This document shows positions 1 through 5,697 of a DNA stretch of 9,241 nucleotides, piece by piece. A program made the translations under genes and the position numbers. Position 1 is the stretch's first letter. Every line of letters begins with the position of its first letter. Source of the DNA: Pseudomonadota bacterium (lineage in GTDB: Bacteria; Pseudomonadota; Gammaproteobacteria; Xanthomonadales; Xanthomonadaceae). Under the pieces are notes generated by a model. That model searched no databases. It was not told the DNA's origin and was given only the letters and a program-made list of their open reading frames with translations. The DNA lies in the NCBI GenBank assembly GCA_023423235.1, contig JAFAFY010000364.1:1-9241 (forward strand). Direction: 5' to 3'.

Positions 1-391
1 GTTCCAGCGCGCCGGTGTACATGGCCACGCGCACGTCGTCGGGGCGCATCGCCGCGGCGAGCTTCGACGAGACCGGAAAGAACTTGCCTCCGGAGTTGCG
101 GAACTGGCCGCGCATCGTGGTGACGTACAGGTGCGAGTGGGTGTCGACGAAACCGGGCAGCACCACCGCGCCGCGTGCGTCGATCCGCTGCGCACCGGGT
201 GCCTCGAGATCGCGTCCCACGGCGGCGATGCGGCCATCGCGGATCAGTACCTCGCCACCGTCGATGTCGCCAAGCGCGGGTTCGAACGTCATCACGTGGC
301 CACCGTGGACCAGGATGTCGCCGGCGTGCACCGGCAGCGATGGAATCGCCGCCAGGCAGGCGAGCACGAGGCCGACGGATGCAGCTTTCAT
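1..391 (-). CDS. Secreted amidohydrolase family protein, N-terminal part (runs off window)
   Basis: Only the first 130 residues are present; the gene continues beyond position 1. The start ATG at 391 has a GGAGA ribosome-binding site about 6 nt upstream. Residues 1-23 form a Sec-type signal peptide (MKAAS, hydrophobic core, cut likely after VHA), so the enzyme should act in the periplasm or outside. Then comes the N-terminal beta-sandwich of the metal-dependent amidohydrolase superfamily (DILVHGGHVMTFEP, RDGRIAAVGRD), ending in GFVDTHSH at about residues 80-87. There His85 and His87 form the HxH metal-ligand pair. The later metal ligands lie outside the window. The style resembles the chlorohydrolase/TRZ-ATZ or imidazolonepropionase-like branch, but the substrate cannot be told. 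It starts 43 nt after the SDR stop on the same strand, so the two are probably one operon. I am confident of the superfamily and not of the reaction. Confidence 0.85.
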   Translation of the reverse strand, partial: MKAASVGLVLACLAAIPSLPVHAGDILVHGGHVMTFEPALGDIDGGEVLIRDGRIAAVGRDLEAPGAQRIDARGAVVLPGFVDTHSHLYVTTMRGQFRNSGGKFFPVSSKLAAAMRPDDVRVAMYTGALE

Positions 392-434
392 GGGATGTCT
401 CCGGTACCGGATCGCGAGGGGATGCTCACGGTAC

Positions 435-1154
435 TCACGCGATCGCCGCGCCCCCGTCGACGAGCACCGTCGAACCGGTCGCATACGGCGTGGCCGCGAG
501 ATAGAGGATGGCGTTCGCGATGTCCTCAGGCCGGCCCAGCGCACGCGCCGGCAGCGTGGCCGCGGCCTGGTCGTACATCGCCTGGCGGTCGGCCTCGGGC
601 ATGCGGTCCCACAGCGGCGAGGCGATCAGCCCGGGCGAGACGGTGTTGACGCGGATCGTCTGCGGCGCGAGTTCCAGCGCCAGGCCGCGGCCGAGGGCTT
701 CGATCGCGGCATTGATCGCGCCCTGCAATACCCAGGCGCCCGGGCGCACGCTGAGGAAGCCGGAGATGAAGGTCAGCGTGCCGCGCGGATGGATGCGCGC
801 GGCACGCGCCACCCGGTAAGCGCCCCAGAACTTGCTGTCGAGCGCGGCGTAGGCATCGTCGAGCGGCAGTTCGCGTACCGGCCCGCCGGGCGTCTGCGCG
901 GCGCTGATCACCACGTGGTCGAAACCCGCGGATGCGGCGAAGAAGGCTTCGATCGCGGCGTTGTCGGCCGTGTCGAGCACTGCGGCAGTGGCGCCATGCC
1001 CGATCCTGGCCGCGGCCGCATCGAGCCTGGATTGCGTGCGCGAAGCGATGACGACGTCCGCGCCGGCATTGGCGAACGCGGTGGCGGCGGCTTCGCCGAT
1101 ACCGGAGCTGCCACCGACGACGAGGACGCGTTGTCCGGAGAATGAGAAGGGCAT
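435..1154 (-). CDS. SDR family protein with degenerate catalytic residues (Lin1944-like)
   Basis: This 239-residue protein has the normal length of a classical short-chain dehydrogenase/reductase. The Rossmann glycine motif GGSSGIG is at residues 14-20, Arg39 after the second strand suggests NADP(H), and IRVNTVSPG (168-175) and the C-terminal GSTVLVDGG are typical. Catalytic Ser131 is kept (FISG). However, the positions that should be Tyr (+13) and Lys (+17) are Gln144 and Asn148, and the usual Asn before helix 4 appears to be Lys108. Classical oxidoreductase chemistry is therefore doubtful. From memory, the Lin1944-like SDR subgroup has a cofactor site but no standard active site. The 1154 start is chosen because SDR homology begins there and AAGGA lies 9 nt upstream. 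The frame stays open upstream to another ATG at 1295 that encodes a Tat signal (listed separately). It lies upstream of the secreted amidohydrolase and is divergent from a LysR gene, its likely regulator. Confidence 0.85.
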   Translation of the reverse strand: MPFSFSGQRVLVVGGSSGIGEAAATAFANAGADVVIASRTQSRLDAAAARIGHGATAAVLDTADNAAIEAFFAASAGFDHVVISAAQTPGGPVRELPLDDAYAALDSKFWGAYRVARAARIHPRGTLTFISGFLSVRPGAWVLQGAINAAIEALGRGLALELAPQTIRVNTVSPGLIASPLWDRMPEADRQAMYDQAAATLPARALGRPEDIANAILYLAATPYATGSTVLVDGGAAIA

Positions 1155-1295
1155 GGACGTGATTCCTTGATGGGGTGGCCGATGGGTTGCTGCGGCAAGC
1201 GCAGGGTTGTGTGCAGTGGCTGGCACGACGCCTGCGACAGCCATGGCCGTGCCGCCGAGTGCCAGCCCGGACATGAAGTCGCGCCTGGAGATCAT
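1155..1295 (-). other. In-frame Tat signal-peptide leader upstream of the SDR
   Basis: An alternative ATG at 1295, with GGAG 7 nt upstream, opens 47 codons that run without a stop into the SDR start at 1154. The peptide begins MISRRDFMSGLALGG and continues with a hydrophobic stretch to a PATA cleavage-like site. This fits the twin-arginine signal consensus (SRRxF). After it comes a weakly protein-like linker. Either the SDR is made as a 286-residue exported form, or two starts give exported and cytosolic forms, or this is the remnant of a deleted Tat-exported protein gene now abutting the SDR. The Tat motif is clear; its use is unknown. Confidence 0.5.
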
Positions 1296-1835
1296 CGGCG
1301 CGCTCCGCGATGCGGACGAGGAGCCGTCCCGGCGATCGTCATACCGCTGCCCGAGCGCGCGGGCGGTCGGCAGCCGCGATCGATGGCACCACCGGTCGTT
1401 GACTTGGCCGGTGCAGGCCGGAGTCCTGCATCCGCGGGCCATGCGGCCCATGGTCTCCTGCCGGCAGCAAGCCCATGCCGACGATCGGCCAGTGGCCCGC
1501 TTCGGTCGCGCGCCGCATGTTGCGTGTTTCCCGGGTCGTACCCGGCGTCATCCACGCGCTGCGGATGCAGACCAGAAACCGGCCAGTCCGCAGCGCCGCT
1601 GCGATTTGTACGGCGCCCATTGCCCAGCGCCGCGGTACCGCCGTGGGCACCGCTGGAATGTCCCGGCGCGGTCATCGGTGCCCCGTCACGCCGTCGCGGT
1701 GGCGGAACAGCGCGGACGTGTGGGTTGTGGCGGGTCGGGAACGCGGGAATGCACGTCGTGGGGCCATGGGCGCCTCCTGGGTGTGCAGTGAAAGCGGGTG
1801 TGACGCGCCCTGACGAGCTTACTGTCTTCTCCGAT
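1296..1835. other. Long divergent intergenic region without a supported gene
   Basis: About 540 bp between the SDR's Tat leader and the LysR promoter. Frames on both strands give Arg/Pro/Gly-rich peptides with no recognisable domain or hydrophobic core, typical of shadow frames in GC-rich DNA. The only signals are the AGGAGG-led short frame at 1767 and the ATGA overlaps at 1675 and 1295. The length is unusual for a divergent LysR/target pair, so a decayed gene is possible. Confidence 0.4.
1672..1767 (-). CDS. Possible 31-residue leader ORF with strong ribosome-binding site
   Basis: ATG at 1767 is preceded by AGGAGG with 5 nt spacing, the best ribosome-binding site on this strand between the LysR gene and the SDR. 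The 31-codon product is Arg/His-rich (MAPRRAFPRSRPATTHTSAL...) and matches nothing I recognise. Its TGA overlaps an ATG at 1675 (ATGA) that opens a 127-codon frame. That frame's TGA in turn overlaps the Tat-leader ATG at 1295. It could be a leader peptide on the SDR transcript, the start of a frameshifted gene, or chance. Low confidence. Confidence 0.2.
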   Translation of the reverse strand: MAPRRAFPRSRPATTHTSALFRHRDGVTGHR

Positions 1836-1840
1836 GGGAA

Positions 1841-1868
1841 TTAATATCGGCAATCGTTAATGGATAAT
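1841..1868 (+). promoter_or_regulatory. Predicted sigma-70 promoter of the LysR gene
   Basis: An AT-rich island in otherwise GC-rich DNA. The -10 candidate GATAAT (1863-1868) matches 5 of 6 consensus bases. With 16 nt spacing, TTAATA (1841-1846) matches the -35 element at 4 of 6. Transcription would start near 1875, giving a leader of about 17 nt before ATG 1892. A 5-bp inverted repeat ATTAA/TTAAT (1840-1844 and 1857-1861) also lies here. Confidence 0.5.
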
Positions 1869-1883
1869 TTCCGAATCGGAAAT
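1867..1883. promoter_or_regulatory. Perfect 17-bp dyad, likely LysR operator
   Basis: ATTTCCGA-A-TCGGAAAT is a perfect inverted repeat with 8-bp arms and a 1-nt centre. It contains the LysR-type T-N11-A pattern (T1869 to A1881). It overlaps the end of the predicted -10 and the start point and ends 8 nt before the regulator's ATG. That position suits autorepression and possibly co-control of the divergent SDR. Assignment to this LysR protein is inferred from position and shape. Confidence 0.55.
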
Positions 1884-1891
1884 AATGGATC

Positions 1892-2812
1892 ATGCTGGGC
1901 GACCTCTCCCTGCTCAGGCTCTTCGTACGGATCGTGTCTGCCGGCTCGTTGACTGCAGCCGCGCGCGAACTGGGAATCTCCCCGCCGGTCGCCAGCAAGC
2001 GGCTCGCACAGCTCGAGGCCGACCTGGGAATCCGGCTGCTGCAGCGCACGACGCGACGCCTGACCTTGACCGAGGACGGCGCGGTCCTGCACGCGCGCGC
2101 CCAGCGCATCCTGGAGGAAGTCGACCAGACCGAAGCCCTGCTCTCGCACCAGAGAGAGACTGTCGAGGGGCTCTTGCGGATCACCGCGCCGGCGGCGCTG
2201 GGCAGGCGCAGGATCGCGCCGCTGCTGGGCGAATTCCAGCGGCGCCATCCGCACCTGACGGCACAGCTGGTGCTCACCGACACCGTGCTGGCCCTGGTTG
2301 ACAGCGGGTTGGACATCGCGGTGCGCTTTGGCGCGCTGGAAGATTCCTCGTATTTTTCCCGGGAGCTGGCGCCCAACTACCGCGTGGTCTGCGCATCGCC
2401 CGCTTACCTGGAGGCGCACGGAACGCCCCTGCATCCGAAGGATCTGGTGCGCCACCGCTGCCTGCTGATCGGTGACCAGCCGCAGGCGGAGTGGTCATTC
2501 ACCGGCACTTCGCACACCGCCGTGCGGGTGCACGGTGCCCTGATCAGCAACGACGGCGAGGCTGTCCACGATTGGGCGCTGCAGGACATGGGGGTCGCCC
2601 TGAAATCGATCTGGGACGTGGGTGCGGACATCGACGCCGGACGCCTGCGTCGCCTGCTGCCCGACTACGCAGTGCCGGCGGCGCCGCTGCATGCGGTGTA
2701 CCCGCATGGCCGACACCTCGCGCCGCGTGTCCGCGTCTTCATCGACTACATGCGCGAGCAACTGGGCCAGGCCTGGCACTGGGGCGCATCCACGCCCGCG
2801 CATCCTTCCTGA
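1892..2812 (+). CDS. LysR family transcriptional regulator
   Basis: A 306-residue protein of the usual LysR-type length. Residues 1-60 are the winged helix-turn-helix (LRLFVRIVSAGSLTAAARELGISPPVASKRLAQLEADLGIRLLQRTTRRLTLTEDG, split here only by residue number: recognition helix about 29-45). The linker helix follows, then the periplasmic-binding-protein-like effector domain (about 90-290), which contains DSGLDIAVRFGALEDSS. This is the CrgA-like LysR subgroup, whose inducers are mostly unknown. ATG 1892 was chosen because the LysR N-terminus begins there; GGA at 1878-1880 is a weak ribosome-binding site, and an ATG at 1885 is in another frame. It is divergent from the SDR/amidohydrolase pair, which it probably regulates, and convergent with the next gene. 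The ligand cannot be predicted. Confidence 0.93.
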   Translation: MLGDLSLLRLFVRIVSAGSLTAAARELGISPPVASKRLAQLEADLGIRLLQRTTRRLTLTEDGAVLHARAQRILEEVDQTEALLSHQRETVEGLLRITAPAALGRRRIAPLLGEFQRRHPHLTAQLVLTDTVLALVDSGLDIAVRFGALEDSSYFSRELAPNYRVVCASPAYLEAHGTPLHPKDLVRHRCLLIGDQPQAEWSFTGTSHTAVRVHGALISNDGEAVHDWALQDMGVALKSIWDVGADIDAGRLRRLLPDYAVPAAPLHAVYPHGRHLAPRVRVFIDYMREQLGQAWHWGASTPAHPS

Positions 2813-2908
2813 GGACGTGGTTGCCGGCGTAGCCGCTCCCGGCCCCGGTCATGGGCGAGCCGCCCGCCGCTGCGAACGCGATGGACCCACGCATCGCGGC
2901 AACTGCAT

Positions 2909-4021
2909 TCAGGCAGCAGGCTCCGGTTCCACGTCCGTCGCCATGCCCCACCTGGCGAACTCGGGCGCGAACGCGGCCAGTGGCAGCAGGCCTGCCGCGG
3001 TGTAGGCACCGGCAGCAAGCGTTCCGCCGGTAGCCAGCCTGCGCGCCAGCAGCACCGCGGCCATGCAGGGGATTTCGGGGCCGTGGTCGTGGTCGGCCGC
3101 GATATGCCAGGCGCGTCGCGCGGGGCGGCCGTCGCTGCCCAGGCCCTCGACACGCACGACCATGCCGCCGAGCGCCGTGCCGAGTGGATCGGCCAGGCCG
3201 CTGATGCGATCGATGGATCCGGCCAGGCGTTCGGGGCGCGGCAACAGGCCGATGCGATGCAGCGACGCCAACGCCGCGAATATGCGCTGGGTGGCGGCGA
3301 CTTCCAGCGCGGCGCGGAACATCACCGTGTCGCGCACCGCGTAGCGTGCGGGGAAGAGTTCCAGGTCGGGGATGTCGCACAGGGCGCCGATGCGCGGCCG
3401 CAGGCGCTTGAACGTCACGCGCGTGGGCGCGGCCCATCCGCGCGACTGCGTCCACGCGCCGCGGCGCCAGACATCGATCGGCTTGCCGCAGTAGCTCAAC
3501 ACCGCCGCCAGCGTGGCCCTGCCGCGTGGCGCGGTCTGCGCCGGTGCGATGCAGGTGTCGACGGTGTGCAGTGCCTGCCAGCCTTCGGTGAGGTGTTCGA
3601 TGACGGCCGACGACAGCGCCGGTACCGTGCTGGCGCCGCTGATCGCCACGCGCCCCGCCTGCCGGAATGCAGACTGCAGGGCGGACGGGAAATCGCAGAC
3701 GAAGCGCCGGCCGTCGGCCAGGTCGATGTAGTGCGCGCCTGCGCGCGCGGTCGCTTCGGCCACCACATACGACTGCGCCTGGAACGGGCCGGCGGTGTGG
3801 ATCACCAGTGCAATGTCGCGTGCCGCAAGTTGCTGGTCGAAGTCGGCGGCGGAGCAGTCGATGGCGATGCCTCCGGCACCGCCGCCCAGCGCTTCGGCGA
3901 GTTGCCGGGCGCGGCTCGCGTCGCGGCCGCCGACCAGCAGTTCGATGGCGGGATCCCCCGCCAGCGCGCGGCAGATGCGGGCGCCGAAATTGCCGTAGCC
4001 GCCCAGTACCAACGTCCTCAT
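2909..4021 (-). CDS. Saccharopine dehydrogenase-like NAD(P)-binding oxidoreductase
   Basis: A 370-residue protein starting directly with a Rossmann strand, MRTLVLGGYGNFGARI. The glycine motif is at residues 7-13, an acidic/Arg second-strand end (VGGRD) follows, and VIHTAGPFQ is at about 73-81, all typical of the saccharopine dehydrogenase NADP-binding domain. The C-terminal half has family-like segments (HGPEIPCMAAVLLARRL). Such proteins are often annotated by name only. Lysine metabolism is not implied and the substrate is unknown. The start is firm because the first strand follows at once, but the ribosome-binding site is poor. A 10-bp GC-rich hairpin (4024-4054) ends 2 nt before the ATG and could hinder ribosome loading. 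It is convergent with LysR and lies 116 bp downstream of the lipoprotein gene on the same strand. Confidence 0.85.
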   Translation of the reverse strand: MRTLVLGGYGNFGARICRALAGDPAIELLVGGRDASRARQLAEALGGGAGGIAIDCSAADFDQQLAARDIALVIHTAGPFQAQSYVVAEATARAGAHYIDLADGRRFVCDFPSALQSAFRQAGRVAISGASTVPALSSAVIEHLTEGWQALHTVDTCIAPAQTAPRGRATLAAVLSYCGKPIDVWRRGAWTQSRGWAAPTRVTFKRLRPRIGALCDIPDLELFPARYAVRDTVMFRAALEVAATQRIFAALASLHRIGLLPRPERLAGSIDRISGLADPLGTALGGMVVRVEGLGSDGRPARRAWHIAADHDHGPEIPCMAAVLLARRLATGGTLAAGAYTAAGLLPLAAFAPEFARWGMATDVEPEPAA

Positions 4022-4023
4022 GT

Positions 4024-4054
4024 CCGCTGCGGCCTGCGTAGCCTGCCGCAGCGG
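4024..4054 (-). promoter_or_regulatory. Inverted repeat just before the oxidoreductase start (copy 1 of GCTGCGG-N13-CCGCAGC)
   Basis: A perfect 10-bp inverted repeat (4024-4033 with 4045-4054, 11-nt loop) containing GCTGCGG, 13 nt, CCGCAGC. The same 7-bp arms with the same 13-nt spacing recur before the lipoprotein gene. It could be a protein operator or an RNA hairpin in the leader. As RNA it would sit immediately beside the start codon. Confidence 0.4.
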
Positions 4055-4068
4055 TCAGCCGCAGGCAG

Positions 4069-4101
4069 GCGCAGGTCGATCAGCGCGCCGATCGCCTGCG
4101 C
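4069..4101. terminator. Stem-loop between lipoprotein and oxidoreductase genes
   Basis: GCGCAGG-T-CGATC pairs with GATCG-CCTGCGC: a 12-bp stem with one bulged T and an 8-nt loop. It lies 36 nt after the lipoprotein stop. There is no T-run in either direction, so it is a candidate transcription pause or attenuation site, not a standard intrinsic terminator. Confidence 0.3.
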
Positions 4102-4137
4102 ATCGCGTGGACTCTCTCCCGACATGCGGCACCCACC

Positions 4138-4644
4138 CTAGAAGTTGCCCAGATCGTCGACCGCCGTGCAGGCGATCCGTGCCTCCGCTTCCACGGTCTG
4201 GATGTCGCCGCTGGTGATGCTGGGGCCGTCCAGCAGCTTGCCATGGATCACGATGTCCCGGGCCGAGCTCGACGTCGCGCTGCCGGAACCGCTGAAGCCT
4301 TCGGCCACCGAGGCGCCCGGGAGGATGTTGAACACCCATGCGCCGGGTGAGGCCTCGGTGCCGTCGATGCGCGGAAACGCATCGCTGGCACCCGCGGGCG
4401 AGACGAAGTGGATGATGCGGCCGTTGAACAGCGTGCATTTGGCCGAGTCGAATCCCAGCGTGCCGTTGTGCTTGCCGGTCCAGCTGGCGCGGCTGGGGCG
4501 TGGCTCGGCTGCCGGCCGCGCCATCGGCGTCGCTGCCGCGGCGGCGGTTGGCGGCGGCGCCTTCGCCGGTTCACCCGGGTCGGCATGCTGCTGGCATGCC
4601 GAGAGCAGCAGTGCGGTGGCAATGACAGATGTCCGGTTCGACAT
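4138..4644 (-). CDS. Putative lipoprotein of unknown function
   Basis: A 168-residue protein. ATG 4644 is chosen because AGGA lies about 7 nt upstream and a lipoprotein signal follows: MSNRTS, hydrophobic segment, LSAC lipobox with the lipidated Cys at residue 17. Next comes a low-complexity Ala/Pro-rich linker (about 20-50) that would tether the domain to the membrane. The C-terminal part (SWTGKHNGTLGFDSAKCTLFNG to RIACTAVDDLGNF) looks like a small beta-rich domain with two Cys that could form a disulfide. I do not recognise the family. Residues +2 and +3 after the Cys are Gln-Gln with no Asp, so outer-membrane sorting is likely. It shares an identical inverted repeat in its leader with the downstream oxidoreductase gene, which suggests common control. 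Confidence 0.75.
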   Translation of the reverse strand: MSNRTSVIATALLLSACQQHADPGEPAKAPPPTAAAAATPMARPAAEPRPSRASWTGKHNGTLGFDSAKCTLFNGRIIHFVSPAGASDAFPRIDGTEASPGAWVFNILPGASVAEGFSGSGSATSSSARDIVIHGKLLDGPSITSGDIQTVEAEARIACTAVDDLGNF

Positions 4645-4653
4645 GGGAGTCCT

Positions 4654-4682
4654 GGCTGCGGAGAGGAAGCGCAGCCGCAGCC
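4654..4682 (-). promoter_or_regulatory. Inverted repeat before the lipoprotein start (copy 2 of GCTGCGG-N13-CCGCAGC)
   Basis: GGCTGCGG (4654-4661) and CCGCAGCC (4675-4682) form a perfect 8-bp inverted repeat with a 13-nt spacer. The 7-bp core and spacing are identical to the copy before the oxidoreductase gene; the spacer sequences differ. It lies 9 nt upstream of the lipoprotein ATG. Confidence 0.4.
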
Positions 4683-4834
4683 TAGGGTGCGTGCATGACG
4701 CCGGCTTGACGCCTGCAGGCCACCGCGCCTCGGGCCTGCTGCCGTGCGTCCAGCGACAGCGTCTGCACGATCGGTCAACCGGCAAGGTACTAGCGGGAGG
4801 CCAGTCCGCCATCGGGGGGCGTGATCGCGGACGC

Positions 4835-5050
4835 TCAGGCCTCGCCGAATCCCCGGCTGGCCTGCGCGCCGGGCCGGGTTGCCGCAGGCGTGTCATCGGC
4901 GGAGACATCGACCAGCAGTGCTTCGCCATGCGGCGGCGTGTGGCTGTTGTCGTCGAGCCGCGCGTCGGCCTGCGCCGCCTGGTGCCGCTGCCAGGCCTTG
5001 TAGGCGAAATAGCTCAGGGCGCCGGCGGCGAAGATCTTCAGCATCTTCAT
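4835..5050 (-). CDS. Small single-span membrane protein, hypothetical
   Basis: A 71-residue protein starting MKMLKIFAAGALSYFAYKAWQRHQ: a short positively charged start, one membrane-spanning segment at about residues 5-20, then a hydrophilic tail (Asp/Ala/Pro-rich, ending RGFGEA). The basic residues straight after the span suggest a cytoplasmic tail. The ribosome-binding site is weak (AGAGA about 6 nt upstream); the coding bias and N-terminal topology are the main support. It follows the Excalibur gene by 85 nt on the same strand and could be its operon partner. Function unknown. Confidence 0.65.
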   Translation of the reverse strand: MKMLKIFAAGALSYFAYKAWQRHQAAQADARLDDNSHTPPHGEALLVDVSADDTPAATRPGAQASRGFGEA

Positions 5051-5135
5051 GGGGATTCTCTGCGTGGTCGGGCACGGCAGGATGCCGCGAGGCGGGTGAT
5101 CCGCGCGTGACCCGGAGGAAGCGACGCCGCAGGGT

Positions 5136-5510
5136 TCAGCGCCCGCGATACGGCTCGCAGCCGACGCCGTCGTTGTCGCGATCCAGGTGCGGGCCGTAGC
5201 CGGGATCGCCACGATGCACGGGCGCCGCGCCGGCCGCGCGCGCCTCGCTGCAGTTGCGGAAGGCGCCCTGTGGCGTTGCAGGGCTGATCCGGGTCGGTTG
5301 TGGACCGGATCGGGCACCCTGCAGTTGCTGGCGCGGTGTGGGCGGCGCCGGTGCCGGCGTCGATCCGGGGCCCGGCGCGCGGTGGCAGTGGTAGTCGCCG
5401 TTGCGTCGGTCCTGGTGGCATCCATGCCGGTCCAGGCCGCCACCATGGGCATGTGCGGCGCCAGCTGACAGGGCGAGCAGCAGGACGAGGGGGCGATGCG
5501 TCGCGTGCAT
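5136..5510 (-). CDS. Secreted Excalibur calcium-binding domain protein with YHCH motif
   Basis: A 124-residue protein. ATG 5510 is chosen because a signal peptide starts there (hydrophobic core LVLLLALSAGAAHA, cut near residue 21). The mature N-terminus carries HGGGLDRHGCHQDRRNGDYHCH (split: His/Cys-rich stretch at residues 22-43), the YHYH-type motif often found with this fold. A Pro/Gln-rich linker follows. The Excalibur domain (84-119) has FRNC, an Ala-rich turn and the calcium-loop-like DRDNDGVGCE, where Cys87 and Cys118 likely form a disulfide. Proteins of this type are extracellular or periplasmic; some are linked to nucleases or the cell envelope, but this one has no enzymatic domain. 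A sigma-54-like promoter lies upstream, and the gene is divergent from the universal stress protein. Confidence 0.85.
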   Translation of the reverse strand: MHATHRPLVLLLALSAGAAHAHGGGLDRHGCHQDRRNGDYHCHRAPGPGSTPAPAPPTPRQQLQGARSGPQPTRISPATPQGAFRNCSEARAAGAAPVHRGDPGYGPHLDRDNDGVGCEPYRGR

Positions 5511-5547
5511 TGCACGGATTCCGGGAGAGGTGTGCGGGTTCTTCGTT

Positions 5548-5563
5548 CGCAGGCGCCGTGCCA
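5548..5563 (-). promoter_or_regulatory. Sigma-54-like (-24/-12) promoter of the Excalibur gene
   Basis: On the minus strand the sequence reads TGGCACGGCGCCTGCG. The -24 element TGGCAC is perfect, and the -12 element CTGC has one change from TTGC. The GG and GC pairs are 10 nt apart, as required. Transcription would start near 5537, about 27 nt before the ATG at 5510. No enhancer-binding site was identified. Confidence 0.45.
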
Positions 5564-5627
5564 ATCGACTGCGCCGTATTCATCGTGGCCTCCGGCAGAC
5601 ACGCGCGGGCGCCGCATTGCCCGCAGG

Positions 5628-5641
5628 TTGACCAGGATCAA
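5628..5641 (+). promoter_or_regulatory. FNR/Anr-like box upstream of the universal stress gene
   Basis: TTGAC-CAGG-ATCAA matches the FNR consensus TTGAT-N4-ATCAA at 9 of 10 positions. Its centre is 63 nt before the start codon. If it sits at -41.5, as in class II FNR promoters, the start point is near 5676 and the leader is about 22 nt. The corresponding -10 is poor. Anaerobic or low-oxygen induction of universal stress genes by FNR/Anr is known in other proteobacteria. Confidence 0.45.
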
Positions 5642-5697
5642 TGCCGGCGCCGCCGGCGGCACACACTCTGGGCTGACCCACCGGAGGAGGATTCGCC

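Noticed and set aside
15..1145. Long plus-strand open frame over the amidohydrolase and SDR genes
   Set aside because: It is antisense to two genes with clear domains and yields an Arg-rich peptide without any motif, a normal shadow in GC-rich DNA.
2813..2908. Bidirectional terminator between the convergent LysR and oxidoreductase genes
   Set aside because: Only a 7-bp complementarity (GTTGCCG/CGGCAAC) about 70 nt apart is present, with no T-runs; too weak to call.
3083..4141. 352-codon plus-strand frame opposite the oxidoreductase gene
   Set aside because: It is antisense to a saccharopine-dehydrogenase-like Rossmann protein; its peptide has no recognisable fold and no good ribosome-binding site.
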